NCBI GenBank assembly: GCA_910589415.1
Contig: OU342631.1
Coordinates: 15,810,001-15,874,000, forward strand
DNA length: 64,000 bases
Direction of reading: 5' to 3'
DNA from: Malachius bipustulatus
Lineage: Eukaryota; Arthropoda; Insecta; Coleoptera; Melyridae
Positions within the stretch are counted from its first letter, which is position 1. The number at the start of each line of letters is the position of its first letter. Positions 1-13,200 of this stretch are shown here, piece after piece. A program made the translations under genes and the position numbers. Below the pieces are notes generated by a model. The model had not been told where the DNA came from. It ran no database searches and was given only the letters and a program-made list of their open reading frames with translations.

Positions 1-3000
1 TATAAAATTATGATAAAGAGTACGGAAGCCATTTTTCCTCTCTTTCCGATCGGTAGCGATCTGAGAGAGAATAAGCCATCTCCATTCAATATAGTGACTT
101 TGTGGTTAAATCTCATTCCTGACAATCCTGACAGCTGTGGTGGGGCGGTTTACTTGCAAGTTACATGGGCGTTACCAGAAAATGTTCAATTATTGTGTTT
201 TATATATTTATTTATATTTTGTTTTATACTTTTTTATTACTGATCTTCAATAAATAATTAATAATTAAATAAACCTGCATCATTTTCTGATGTAGGCTTA
301 TGCGTTTGTATCTGCAACGTCGTAAAAAGAGAAAAATGACACTAACATTTCATACTCTTAAACAATAAAAATTTGACAATATCCACGTATGTACTCTGGT
401 TTCTAGTGATATGTTCCAAATCACCAATCAGTACCTGAAATTTAACTTAAAGAATACCTGCATTCCATTTCGCAGCTGCTGGTAGAAATTCATCCAAACA
501 GCGCGTAATGAAACCGAGAAGACCGTCACGATCATATTTAAAACAACGGGGTACCGTTCTCTCCACAGGTGGGTCCCGTTTTTTCTCAGTTCCCATGAAG
601 CTCGTGTGCACGAGTCTGTATAGGACAAGAAATGGGCGTTTAGAGATGGATCCGCGATAGTTTGGGGATGATATCCGGATTCAAAGAGCTTTTAGAGGTG
701 GATCCATAATGGACGAATTTGGACGAAATAAATTTGAAAATTTGAAAAAGCGCCCGTGTCGTTCAGAAAGCATTATTATTACCTAAATGATTCCTTCTCT
801 CAAGAGAATAAATGTCTTCTCTCGAATCTCAGTTTCGCTTTTTCGAGAATAACAGTTCCCTTTTTGACACCAACATCTCACATATTCCTGATGCAAAAAG
901 GGTATTTAAGGCTATTATTTCGGTCTCAGAACGAATAAGCTAATTGATGGACTGTCTCTAGGATAAATGTCTCCCTTTAATTCTTGATCACGATGGAAAG
1001 ATTCTCCATCATTACAATTCAGGAGAAAAAATCAGGAATTCGACAAAACTAACGGACAAATCGATAAACGAAAGTCAAAAACAAAAACCTGATTAAACCT
1101 TAATCGGGTAATGTATTCACCAAAGACCCCATTTGAACAGGTACAGGCCGTCTTTTCACCCTCCCGACGTCACCTCTATGATTCAAATACGGCTTCTGCT
1201 AATATCTAGATATCACAACACAATTGTTTAAACAAAGAGATTAATTAGCACACGATGAGGTTACATGTTTTATAATTCCAACAGAAAAATACGGAATCCT
1301 CGGTTGCCAGATCTACTCCTTACTTAGGTAAATTTTAAGCAAATTTCCGATAAGTCCCTGAATTAAGCCCTTCGACAAATAGCCTCACTTGGCAACCTTG
1401 CCCTGCGTCTATTTAACTTTCAGATTTACCCGGAAGAACTCATCATCTCGCCCCAAAAAATTTACCCTTGCTGGTAGGTGACCCGTAATATCTTAAGACT
1501 TTACAAATTGCCTAATACCCATAAATAGTGAAATAATATGGGGATAAAAACAGGATCATGCATAAATTTAAATATATGTATATTCTTATTCATATTTGAG
1601 AGAAACAGTAACGTTTCCAATTATTACATTAAATATCTTCCCTAATTTTACAGAAATCGATTAATATTGGAGGTTAGCTTAATAAAAAAAAAAGCGCACG
1701 CTACACTATTACCTACCTAAAAATAAATATTTTATAAATTATTAATAAAAAAAAAATACTGAATGTGGTATCGCTGGCAAAATGCATTTAATATTTTATA
1801 ATTTCCTATGACTATATAATAGCGATTAGATAGTCACCCCTCCTTATAGAAGATAATCTCATATGGCAGAAATTTCAGTTTACAGTTTATCATATACCCA
1901 AAAAATGAGCCTGTTTTTGAATAAATATTTCAATTTATAAAATTATAAAAATACTATAGAAAATTCTGGCTGAGAAGTCCACATCACACATGGCCAGACC
2001 ACTTATTCGGGATCATAAGCCCACAGCATTCAAACAATTCGCCATCAATAAGCCCACACTTTATTATTTTTAAAATTTTTGTTTATCCCTCGATAGTACA
2101 ATTTTCAAATATGTCTGTTATCGTGTCACTCAAACCATGTTTTTATACAAATGAGTGTTGCTGCTTGATTGATTTAAAGGTGTATTTTGATTCTGTATCG
2201 TCTTAGAAAATACGCCCTGCAGACTGAATAACTTTTAATGTAGATCTCTTTAAATAATTAAAACGATTCCAATTTTTTAAACCTGAAAGTGTAACAATGT
2301 AAATGCAGTACAAATTAAAATTGATTTGTGTTTCATAACGTGGTAAATAACCTTTATAATACAGGTATATGTACGTAAATCCATAAATGTTGACAGATAT
2401 GGTTCCCGTATAATAAATCCTCATTAACCAGGCTAGTTGATTGTATGGCCTGGTTAATTTGATGAATAAAAATCAAATAAACTACCGGCATCCACATTAT
2501 AAAACAGATATAAGCAATTTGGCAGCAAATTACAATATACGGTGCGTTCATTGCGTTATAAAAATGATTTTAGATACCTGTTGATTGTGTTGTTTGAATT
2601 TACTCCCACTTCATCCCAAAAACAATAAACTGGACATTTGAATTCATGATTCACCAATTTATGTCCATTTATTTTTAAAACGAAGGGTATTTTTAGGTAG
2701 GTAGGTAGGAATGAAGTAAAAGTTGTAATAATAAAACATTCAACTCCTAAATACATACGAGTTTTTCTCTGGTGAGGATTTACTGTAGTACTTATACGTA
2801 AATTCATAAATTTCTGTGATAAATGGAAAGCGGTTACTGGAATATTTTATAGATTTTACGACTAGCTTTGCTTAGATTAAAATTTGAGTTTGTTATCATT
2901 TTAAATTAGATCTTTAACCCCTGTTTAACTCGTATAATTAGCTTTTAATAAGATCTATTTCGTTATTTGCATATCTTCGGAATTATTTTTCTCTTTATTC

Positions 3001-5273
3001 AGAAGACCTTTGACTTGATTAATAATAAATCCCTTATTAATAAAGTATACATTTCTTTTTCTTTAATTATATTAAATTTAAATTAAGATTGAATGAAATT
3101 ATCTAATATTCTATAATTTTTTGAATGGAGTTACTACATAAAATAGCAAGGGCTTAATTTATTCATAAAAATAGCATAAATTTTCTAAAACGCGAGATCA
3201 CCTGCCTGTCTTAAACCAAAAGTGGCAGTTTATGTCACGAGTACGTCATTTGAGTTGAAAGAATATGACATATCAAATTCACTGCTTGCCAAAAATTTGA
3301 AGCACTTGAATAAATATTCCCACGTAGCTAAGGATTTGAATCGTCAATGATAATAAACAATAATAAAAGCTTTTCAATGCCAAACGTTATATAAAAATAG
3401 CGATACACTGCAAAAAGGAACTAAATCAATGTCAATGTGAATGTCTATTACATAAGACTTCAGGAAGAAGTAATTATTACAATACTTTTACACATAAAAC
3501 CAACAATATTATGATGAATGAATGCAAACCTATTGGAAAAGTATAGTGTAATCATAAAGTTTAATCTCTTAAAACTACTTAATACAAAGTAAGCAAAATA
3601 TGTCCTTGATAATTATTATTGTCTACAGTAAGGGGCAAAAGAAACGCATCAATTCGATTAGGTCTTGAATTTTTTAATTTTGGAAAAATCCAAAAACAGG
3701 TCAATTTTCAAATTAAATTTGAACTAAGTAACATTTTTTATAAGGGTCTTTTTGGCTGTGTAATGACGCAATTTTTCTAAATGGCATCGTGTTTTGTTTT
3801 TGGTGAAGACCTTTTACCTGTGAAAATTACAAAAAGTCAACGTTATAGGCTAAATAAGTACCTAACTATAGTGGCGCCACCATTTAGGAAAACTTGACAA
3901 TTCGATGAGTCAAGTACCGCGTGCCGGCTATTAATTTTAATGTATTTCTCAGTGCAATCATGAAGTCGTTCAGGGATTTAAAAAAAATCGGGAAGCGTTA
4001 ATTAAGTTTTAACGACTTTCCGACTAAATTGTAGGAAATAGAACGATCTAAAAAGTGGATTGTTGCGGTACGTCGAATCACGAGTGTATATGCGAGTATT
4101 AAAAAATTTAATTTAAGACATTAACTAATACTAATAAAGATTTTATTCTTCCACATGACGTGGAAGAAGCCACCATGTCGCGAAGTTGTGAAAACTTGTC
4201 TTGTTCGGGCCCAGAACTGCCGCCATGAATTTTGGAAGTTCAGATTTCCAGCTGTAAAAATTATCTTGGATCAGAAGAACATTGCCATGATTTTTTTGTT
4301 TTTACGTGCAAACATCCTCACATGACTTCATGAAGATGCATTTCATTGTTGTTCAAGAAATAATAGTAGATTATGTAATTAAATTATCATCGTATCAGAG
4401 CCGGATGTTTATCCACTCCCGTTGCTAACTTTTCGTTTCTAACCTCACGTGCGACTCATTACGTCGCAGACTGCAAGCCTGCATTGACGTATGTACCTAC
4501 AAGGCGGCCATTTTCAACAATTTTTGTAATGAATTGTATGAAATTATTAAATTTTGCAACGATGATTAATTTGTTCAATTATTTATCAATTATTACTTGA
4601 TTGTGAAAATAACAGTCTCATGTTCATATGTAATTGTGTACGTTTTTTTTAAATATAATGCACTTTTTCTCGAAAATACAGATACAGCTACAGTCTTTGT
4701 GTAAAAAACATTGGAGCTTTGGATTTGCCTGTCAAAACGCCAATGTTTCGAGTGGCGTAAAAGTTAGGGGGGTAAAAATTTTACGCAACCCTAAAATCGC
4801 CACCACTGACATATCCCAGAATACTGGTTTAGAGCCTTAAAGTAACTATTATTAATGTAAAAAAGCTGCGGAGTCTGTAGCCTTTAGCCTTAACGTTTTT
4901 TGAGATAGGTATATGTAATTTTTCACCCCTAATTTTTACGACACTGAAAAAATTGGCATTATGGGAGCACATTCTAAACTGTCAATGTTTTCTTCATGAA
5001 AAAGGTGCTCTTGGTCAAAAGCTGTAATGTGAACTGTTTGCGAGAAAAAACACAATTTTTTGATGAAAAATATAAAAGTATAGCAACCTGTTTTGCTGTG
5101 TACAAAAACTTCACTGGTTTTTGATTTTTTTATTATTTCACTGCAGAATTTTTTTTTAATTACCCTCTCAAAGTAGATAAAATTAATGGTAAGATTTTAT
5201 GGTACAAAAGCTGGGTTCTGTATCTACAAAAGTTCCTAAGATATAGTCAATAAACTGAAAAAAGATATTTTTT
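1..5273. other. AT-rich stretch without recognisable gene
   Basis: No coding exon, RNA gene or transposon could be recognised on either strand; open frames are short and of AT-rich, low-complexity composition. Because the kinase exon at 10032-10200 ends in a good splice donor and points towards lower coordinates, this stretch is probably part of the next intron of that gene. A GTGGCGCCAC palindrome lies near 3871. This is inference from position, not from content. Confidence 0.4.
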
Positions 5274-5313
5274 TGGATATAATTGTATATAATTAGATAT
5301 AATTGGATATAAT
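5274..5313. repeat. ATATAATTRG minisatellite, about four units
   Basis: Four imperfect tandem units of about 10 bp, of the form GATATAATTG / TATATAATTA, lie head to tail. It is a small simple-sequence array with no associated gene. Confidence 0.6.
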
Positions 5314-6242
5314 CTTGAAAACTGTGGGTTTGAGGAACCATGTTATAATGAACTTTTTTTCTTAGAACGAGGCAGGGAATTATATCTTTTATTTTCCGAC
5401 ACATGTCTTGAACACCCTGTAGAAAACGAAGAAACAGGCTCATTTTTCTGATTCTACTATACAATAAAGTCGCATTTTACCAGCAAAATCTTTTTTTTTT
5501 CATAAAAGATTTCTTAGTAATTCCAGCCCAAACATCGATGTCTTCAGAATTGAAAAGAAAACTAATCGCCTTTTAACTTAAAAACTTTTACAAGAAGATA
5601 GATATCTTGTTACTTTAACCCTTTTCACTATGCCACAAATTTACGTTTTTCAAGTCTTCAGAAGTGGTTTAGCTAAATATACGAATATTTCTAATATAAC
5701 AGAAATAACAGAAAATTGTTAATTCTTATAAATTTACTATTTACAAAATCGTAGTCATTAGTTTTATCCCTCTTCAGTATTAAGTTATGAGTAAATCCTT
5801 TATTTATTAGATACTGTTCTAATTCTATCCCTGAAACTGAAACTGAAAATAACGTTTCAACAGTGACGGTGAATAAAAAAAACTTACGAGAATTTGTAAC
5901 GAGCGTTATTTTAATCCACATTCAATAACGTTTTTTGTATCAGTCTCAGTCTCTCAACGTCGCAAAAGAGTGCCAACTTAAAACTGAATTTTTCAAACTA
6001 CAAGAATGCCAAGGATCTAAGAAGATGAAATTAGAAGTCGCTCGCTCTATTGTCTACGTGTACTTTACATTTTTTAACATACATTTTTGTACACCATCAT
6101 TACCTGTACTGTAAAGTTATTGTTTCTTTGTGATTAAGTATAACTTTGAATTGGTATTAGAATGCATAAGCGAAGATTCAGGAAAAGTCTCATGAATAAA
6201 TTACTTTTGCAGTCGAGCAATTTTTATTAACGGTACTTGAAG
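5314..6242. other. AT-rich stretch; possible leader of the 6243 small frame
   Basis: No recognisable exon. A TCAGTCTCAGTCTCTC stretch near 5940 resembles arthropod initiator elements, and a TTTTGCAG acceptor-like sequence lies near 6203-6210, upstream of the small reading frame at 6243. Both are weak hints of a plus-strand transcript. Confidence 0.2.
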
Positions 6243-6377
6243 ATGACTAACAATAACGAAGTCATGGTCGGTGGCGTCATCAAGGATGAAATCTCCAAGG
6301 ATGACAACATGAAAAAGTTGATCGTGGAGAATATTGACCCTCGACGACGGCATACTTTGTCTGAGAAAATAATCTAA
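6243..6377 (+). CDS. Candidate small reading frame, 44 codons, unrecognised
   Basis: An ATG-started frame of 44 codons begins MTNNNEVMVGGVIKDE and ends with RRRHTLSEKII before a TAA. It stands out because its composition is far less AT-rich and more codon-like than its surroundings; it is charged and hydrophilic, with no membrane segment or signal peptide. A possible splice acceptor precedes it. I do not recognise any family. It could be a short open frame of its own, the first coding exon of an unseen gene with a poor donor, or chance. Confidence 0.22.
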   Translation: MTNNNEVMVGGVIKDEISKDDNMKKLIVENIDPRRRHTLSEKII

Positions 6378-8239
6378 TTATTTTATTGTGCTATTATAAT
6401 GAATGATAACATGCGATCTAAATATGCAATAACATAATCTGGTTAATTTTTTAAACGTTCTTAAATTTACTTTTTATTGAGACTATAATACTTTTCAATA
6501 TTTCTCTTCGTGAAAAAAACTCCAATCATTTCGAGATTAATAAAACTTTTAGTGCACTGAATTTGCACAAACATTAAATTAACTACTTAATTAATTTGTT
6601 TAAAGGTAACTTAGCTATGTTTGTTGTTAGCTTAGTTAGTATTCAATAAATACTTTTACCAAAATCTTTTGGTCACTCACAAGCAACATGACACAATAAC
6701 TAATTTTCGATTTTAATATTACAGAACATGTCCCCCAAAATAGGCTGGAAAATCTATTCCTAATAGTATGATTAATAATAACAGGTCTCGATGCTGTTTA
6801 GGTGTATAAATCGTTTATATGCATTCAAATTAACATGTCAGTTTTTAAACATGTTAATGACATTGAAAAATAGAAAATTTCACTATCATATTAATATAAT
6901 AAATTATTCTTTGACTTGCTAATGCTAATGTATCATATATGAATATATTGACTTCCTTCTTATACCTACAAAACTTTCTTTCCTTCATAAAGACTTCATC
7001 TTGAAAATATGATAAAGATCTTCGCTTGTATGAATCTAAGTACCTACATGAGACCATCGACTAAAGCAAACTTATTTTATTTACAGTTGACACATGTTTA
7101 AACAATTATGAGATGAGCATAATATTGTCTTCAGAACGGTAAATTTCCAGGTCTCACTTTCTTTCGATGAACTGGTTTTCAACATTCTCATAATGCCGAC
7201 TTTGTTAACATGAAAGCACCATATGCATGTAGGTAACATCTAATTCGTAAGGGCATTTCAAGTTTAAAATTCTAATCTTTTCCCAAAATAAATTATCTGA
7301 ACTTGATATTAAATAAGAGGCTCTCAAAATGTAGGAATAGGAATATCTCCAATTCATTTTATTGCGAGTAGTTATTTTTGTCCTGGCATTATTTGATCCT
7401 GTTAGTAGATGAAATATTATAATAATTATTATTATATAAATATTTCCGAATAGACCGAGACTAGGAACGATTAATTGGCTCAAATTTTTTAGTTAAATTC
7501 TTCGCATGAAAGAACTTTAATGTAGTGAAAGAGACCTTTGAAAGTAACGCGGCAGGTAGGTATAAGTTACCTGAGGCTTGAAAGTGTGACTCAATGAACC
7601 AAACAGACTACTTTTCAAGTCTTCCTGTCTGTCATTTTATTATTATAATATAATAAATGGTTTGCTTTCATTTGGTCGTGGTCGTATTTGCTTATTCTAA
7701 TCACACACCTATTGTGTTCAAACTATATGGTCAATATCTATCACCGCCGAGATTTAACTTGATTTACATAAATATAATGTGCTTTATCTAAACTCGGACG
7801 CTTTTATAAATGTTTTTTTTTTTCAATTTACATAATCATGCAAAGGATTTTCCATACAAAATTATCCTCATTCTGACTCACCTTATGTATGTAGGTATTA
7901 AATTTTACAGTTCGTTAGTTATTGAAACTTCCCAATGTGAAAAACTTCCCATCAGACACATAAGTATTCTTAATTTTGAAAAGATTTGATTTACATAGAG
8001 TTTTCGTTTCATAGTTGAGCTATGCAGAATCGTCATCTAGAAGCTAATCTTGTATTTTTTATATTTTAAAAGATACACCCGATGTTATAAAACTGTTAAG
8101 CTAACAATTGACATCTTTAACATTTTCTCTACGGTTTAACTAGAAAAGAACTACCATAATTCAGATCTCTTGAAATTTGTAATAATTATTCTAAGACTTG
8201 CGTTTCAGTTTCTATAAAATATATGTAGGATAAAAAGGC
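6378..8239. other. AT-rich stretch without recognisable gene
   Basis: Nothing recognisable on either strand. Short ATT microsatellite-like runs occur near 7420-7440. Probably intronic to the minus-strand kinase gene by position. Confidence 0.35.
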
Positions 8240-8395
8240 AGCAGAATCACGTCGCTGCGACGTGATCTTTTGATCATCATGACGTCATTATGACTCTACA
8301 AATTACGTACAAATGACGGTAGGATTAAGTGATTATTACACAGTCCGTCGACGTGATTTTTAGACGTCTTACGGACGTACGTAATTTGACGTAAT
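8240..8395. repeat. ACGT-rich palindrome cluster with a full CRE-like site
   Basis: The segment starts with a perfect inverted repeat, ATCACGTCGC and GCGACGTGAT around a single T (about 8247-8267). It is followed by TGACGTCA at 8280-8287, which equals the consensus cAMP response element, and by several more ACGT or GACGT cores down to 8395. It may be a small foldback element or a regulatory cluster. A role in the surrounding kinase gene is only inference. Confidence 0.4.
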
Positions 8396-8399
8396 ATAA

Positions 8400-9200
8400 G
8401 TTGGATAGCCCTCAACACAGCATATCCCTTGGGCAATGGGCAACTGTATTTCAATCAGAAATATATGCCATGCTACACTGCATAAGAGGGCCTACAGAAA
8501 CAGACGTATCAATGTGCTAACAATCACGCAGTCCTAACGGTTATAGAAAACCCTTAAGATAACGTCCAGAATACTGTGGGAATGCCGCGAGAATCTCGAA
8601 AGCCTGATGGCAGAACGCAACATATATGGGTGAGAGGACACAGCGAAATCACAGGCAATTAAAAAGCCAAAGAGCTGGTAAGAAGTGGGATATATTGGCC
8701 CAGTACCGGCCCTGGGAATACTAAAAAGAATAGCACGGGGTCGAATAAATTACATGGGTTAAAAAAACATAATGAATATTGGGATTAAAGGAGCAAAGAT
8801 CAACATGGGAAAGCCTTCATCAAGGAACCCAAAAAAAAGACAGCTGAAGAACTACTAAAATTATCACTTAGTAGGAATCAGTTGCGTATCACTAGGTGGG
8901 ATTACTCACGGAACGCCTTGTTCTAAAAGAACACTTAAATAAAATAGGACTGTTCAATGGAGACCTAAACTGAATAAAATGCAGCAAGGCCAAGGAGACA
9001 GCTAGTTCTGTGCGAATGCGAAACTCTAACTCTGGACCGCAGAAGACAGGAACTATATACGGGCATCAAAAAATGAGTTCGGAAGAATATGTGATGGACT
9101 GCACAAACTACACAGGGAACCAGACTTCAGCTCGCCTGAAGTGCTTCTGGCGAGCTTGAATCAGATGACCCTCATCGATTTATTAGGTACTTGGAGAAAT
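8400..9200 (+). pseudogene. Decayed non-LTR retrotransposon: RNase H and C-terminal region
   Basis: Fragments of a Jockey/R1-like open frame can be read on the plus strand in more than one frame. ATVFQSEIYAM starts at about 8440, matching the RNase H core around its catalytic Glu. WVRGHSEITGN starts at 8627, matching the conserved Gly-His-Ser block, and is followed by a stop and then KAKELVRSG. Further on, KEHLNKIGLFNGDL and a Cys-rich stretch near 8990-9010 resemble the tail found after RNase H in these elements. Stops and frameshifts make it dead. No reverse transcriptase domain was seen upstream, so it is 5'-truncated or too diverged to see. Confidence 0.7.
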
Positions 9201-10025
9201 TGCACGATATCTTTAGCCAAACACACTGCTGTGGAATTACCTTTTTCAAAAAATAAAATAGAGTAATAATTTTAATGTCCACCAGGAAGTACGAGAATAA
9301 TAATACCGCAGATGCGGTTGCTTAATTACAGAAGCCTACAAGCATCTCCAAGCATGTAGTGACTAGTGAGTCACACTATAGAAGTCGTCTTAGAACTATA
9401 GCAGCGCTTTTACCGCAAGGATTGTAGACGAAGTATCCAGAATAAATTCCACCGGATTGTGGCTCAACTAACCGGACTTTTTTTTATTACATAAAATGTT
9501 AGAAATGAAATAAGAAATTCAATTTTGGAGGAAAATTCTCTAAGTCTTTGAGTCTAAAAAAACTTGGATAAAGTGTTTCATCTTATCTGTAGATAAGAAT
9601 AAGGCCTGACATCCCTAATCATACTCAAGTTCCCTGCAGCTTTTTCTGTTTAAATCTTCTTGTACAAGGTTTTCATTTTTGCAAACAAGGCCGACTTGAA
9701 AGCTGCTTGGGTTTCCCGCATTCTAATTGCGTTGAAAACAAGTCAATTCTGCAATTTCTGGAAGCTCCGGATTTTACAATGGAGATTCTGGCTTTGAAAA
9801 GGTATTTATGAGTGTTAGGAGGTAAATTTTAATTCTTTTAAAATCATCCCTATGATTTCATATAAGCAATACACTTTTCGATTACTCTGAATCATTATTA
9901 AGGGTGTTACATCTATTTTTAAGATCCATGAGACATGAGACTTATTTTTAATCGCGCGCGACGCTCATAACGCGATTGCAGCGAGATAGGAAGAAAAATC
10001 AGGTGAATACCTGTAAAGGTGAAAT
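9201..10025. other. Retroelement tail and unique sequence before the kinase donor
   Basis: The first few hundred bases are less AT-rich and may be the 3' part of the retroelement at 8400-9200. No further coding or poly-A structure is clear. From about 9480 the sequence is AT-rich and unremarkable up to the splice donor at 10026-10031. Confidence 0.3.
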
Positions 10026-10031
10026 ACTTAC

Positions 10032-10200
10032 AAATTGACTATGAAAGGATGGTTGATTTCTTGTAATATGTTTTTCTCATTTTTCACGTGTTCCACCTGT
10101 TTCAATCGTATGACGTCTGATAAACATAATATTTTCATGGCACCATATTCATCTGTTGTTTTGTTCCTGCACAAAAGGACTCTGCCAAATGTGCCTGTTC
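10032..10200 (-). CDS. Pka-C3: Pka-C3/PRKX-like protein kinase, exon with glycine loop
   Basis: This 169-bp internal exon encodes the start of an AGC-family kinase domain. On the minus strand, a TTTTCTAATTTTAG acceptor precedes it and a GTAAGT donor (10026-10031) follows it. The peptide contains the glycine-rich loop GTGTFGRV, the AMK lysine that anchors ATP, and the helix-C block HVKNEKNIL whose Glu pairs with that lysine, ending in HPFIVN. These blocks match the cAMP-dependent protein kinase family, with the VIRLKQVEHVKNEKNIL stretch closest to the insect Pka-C3 / vertebrate PRKX branch. The exon starts two bases into a codon, which fits the one-base overhang left by the exon at 38543-38681. 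Downstream exons, including the catalytic loop, are not in the window. Confidence 0.85.
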
Positions 10201-13200
10201 CTAAAATTAGAAAAACTTGATTTATTCCAGGAAAATTCGAACATCCAAGTAAGACATGAAGTACTTTAGAGTTAACCGCTTTATTAATATCATACATCAT
10301 TAAGATGATTAATTATAATCGTTTCAAGTACAGATCGCATGTAGTTGCGATTGATTTAATGACCCTTTTGATCTTCAATGTTCGTGGTATTTAGGCTTAT
10401 ATCTAATTAATTTTCTAATTTAAAGTAACAATGATTTTTTATATATTTGCTTTTGTTAGTTGTAGGTATAATAGTACCAGCAGTAGTACGTGGTGCTTAA
10501 AATAAGTGTGTCCTTTCAATAACCAGGAAATAATAGTAGGTACATAACATTATTTACTGAAGAAAGCTGTTTTCACTAGCTGGTATCAAACGAATTGACA
10601 CCTGCTATCCGCATCACAACGAACACCCACTACAGCTAATAAAGTGTCTAGGAAAAGTGCCAAAATATTGTTGCTCTACCAGAATTATTTCAAAATTTAC
10701 AATAAAAATATCTCCACAAATTCATCATAAACTGATATTTAATCAAAGTCTGTTGAAATCTTGTAATCTTTTTAAATAGGTACTTTTTGAAATTTCACTT
10801 CTGTCACGGTATGTCGTCAACGATTCCTGAAAAAAACAGAAGGTTGAATGAAACGTTGAATGAAAATAGGTTCGCGTAGTTTGGTCTATGGTTGATGTAA
10901 ATGTTATTAAAAACATATTTAAAAATAAAATAAAAATTCCACGATAGATTAGTAATTAAAAAATAAAAAGTGCAGAAAGAGAGTTAAGTAATAAAGTTTT
11001 AATTGAACAATTGGGTAGAAGTACCTACATAAAAAATATTTTTACATGACCCAAGAAAAATGCAAGAAAATCCTAGAAGTGGTGAATTTTCAATAAATGA
11101 ATTTCATACTTATTACACCCTGGGGAATGAATTTTAATTTCTAACAGAGAAAATTTGGCTGCACAATATCATTCAATGTCATTTAAAATTAAATTTTAAT
11201 AGAGTTCCTCTTGTAATCCAAAGCTTTTAATTTAAACACCACTTGATAACTTTTGACGTGAAACATTTCAGGTATTATGTATTATGTAGCATCGAATCAT
11301 AAAACAGATAGGTGTATAATAAGAATTGTACCTATTTATAAAATCACTTCTTAAACCAGTACCTACTACTATGACGTCAGAACATATCAACTTCTTTTGA
11401 ACGTAATCAGGAAATCAGCTCTAGCCTTTGATTTAGACTGAAATAACTTCTAAAAGTAAATGGGATGAATTAAATAATAATGTTAAGGTTTTGATCATTC
11501 AAGGTAGATTATGTCGGAATATTATGCACAAATATACAATTTTTATGAAATTAGGAAACGTATTAGTTTAGTGTGTATGTGTGTGTAACCGTCGTGTTAC
11601 ACCTAAGATTACATTGCGTGTTTCGGGAAAGGTATAAAAAAAGAGATATAAGAAAATACCAATTATCTTATTTATAAGGCATGCGATGAAGACAAGATGA
11701 TATTTATTTATGAATTTACTATACCTAACTGATGATTATGAAGTATTTTTAGTCGTCTGAAAATTTTATATCAAAATATGAACGAGCAATATAAATATCC
11801 CACAGAGGTACGGTAAGTATTTATGGAAATTTTTCATAATGAATTGCAGATTGTAAGTGACAAATATTATATCAAAATGACAATGCTATTAATATGATGT
11901 TGCAACTTCTTTATCAAATTACGTACCATGTACCAATCATGCATGTTTTATTTATTTAAGACTTATGAATACGAGCCTACACATACGTATGTCATATTTT
12001 ATTACTGAAGTCATCTTTATGGCTGCTTAAGCTGTCAAATTACTCTCCCATTGCTTCCTGGTTGGTATACTAGGAGTTCTGCATGTTCATATGTACATAC
12101 ATGTAAATATGCAATGTAATTTTATGTTCGCATACTATGACATCAGTAATGAAAGGAGTATCTACATATTGTATAAAGGATGATCAACTTTACTTTATTA
12201 AAGGCAAATGGGAGTGGGACAATTAATGGGTAAAGATGGACAGACGGAAGTTACAAACACCGTATTGTAATAAGAACAATGAATTCGTTCAAGTTCATTA
12301 TTTATCAATTCAGATTTGCTAGTGTGCGTAAATTTGGTTTATAGAGATTTATTTTGGTTGTTTCGCCTTCGGAATGGTTCTTTTAGCCGCCCAAAAGGGA
12401 TATTTCAATTACTTATATCAGTTTTTTTCTCGCAAAAATAACACTCACAAATAATCACTTTCTAGACGCTTTGAGAGAAGGCACAGACGCCTATTATAAT
12501 TATCTCAAGTGGGAGTGGGCTCGAACCAATATAGCCATGGACTGGGATTTTATAGCAATGTTAAAATTTTGCGCAATCACTCACGAATTCGTATTTAATT
12601 GACGGATTTTTTACCCCAAATGACCATTATAATACCATAATTATATGCAAGTATTTTTCAAAACAGTTGATGATGATGAGCAATTTTCCCTAATAGAGGA
12701 AGGACGAGGGTAAAAATAAAAATTTTTTGCTGAGAGTAACTCTTTGTAATCATACAACCAAATACAAAATTGATTTAGCTATAGTATACGAGCATTACAG
12801 TTAATTTCATTGTCTGTAAATGAAAGTATGCACATCAACATTATATGAAACGCAGTTTGCTATAATTTGAAATGGTGTTCTGATTAGTATCAAATTAAAC
12901 ATGAATACTTTATTCACAATCAATAACGTTCGTAGTAGAACGCGAGTTCTAATTATCGAAATACAACTGGTCAATTAAATATACGTTTCTCTTAGAAGCA
13001 AAAAGGATTGCTCACAATAATGCTCCTGCTGCCAAAAAGTCCTTTAAGGGCATTTTTCATAAAATGGTTTTCATTAAAGGATTAGAGAGCGACTTTATAG
13101 TTTGCATTTTTCTCTTTGGAAATTTAAGAAAGCGTAAAAATTGAGAAATGTCAAATAGACAAAACTAGACAGAATAAGTCTTTGGAAGAAATAGATGACG

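Noticed and set aside
428..628. A 66-codon minus frame considered as a downstream kinase exon
   Set aside because: It lacks the motifs expected after HPFIVNL in PKA-type kinases and has no convincing splice borders.
10035..10220. Plus-strand 61-codon frame
   Set aside because: Antisense shadow of the kinase exon, which has the conserved motifs and splice sites.
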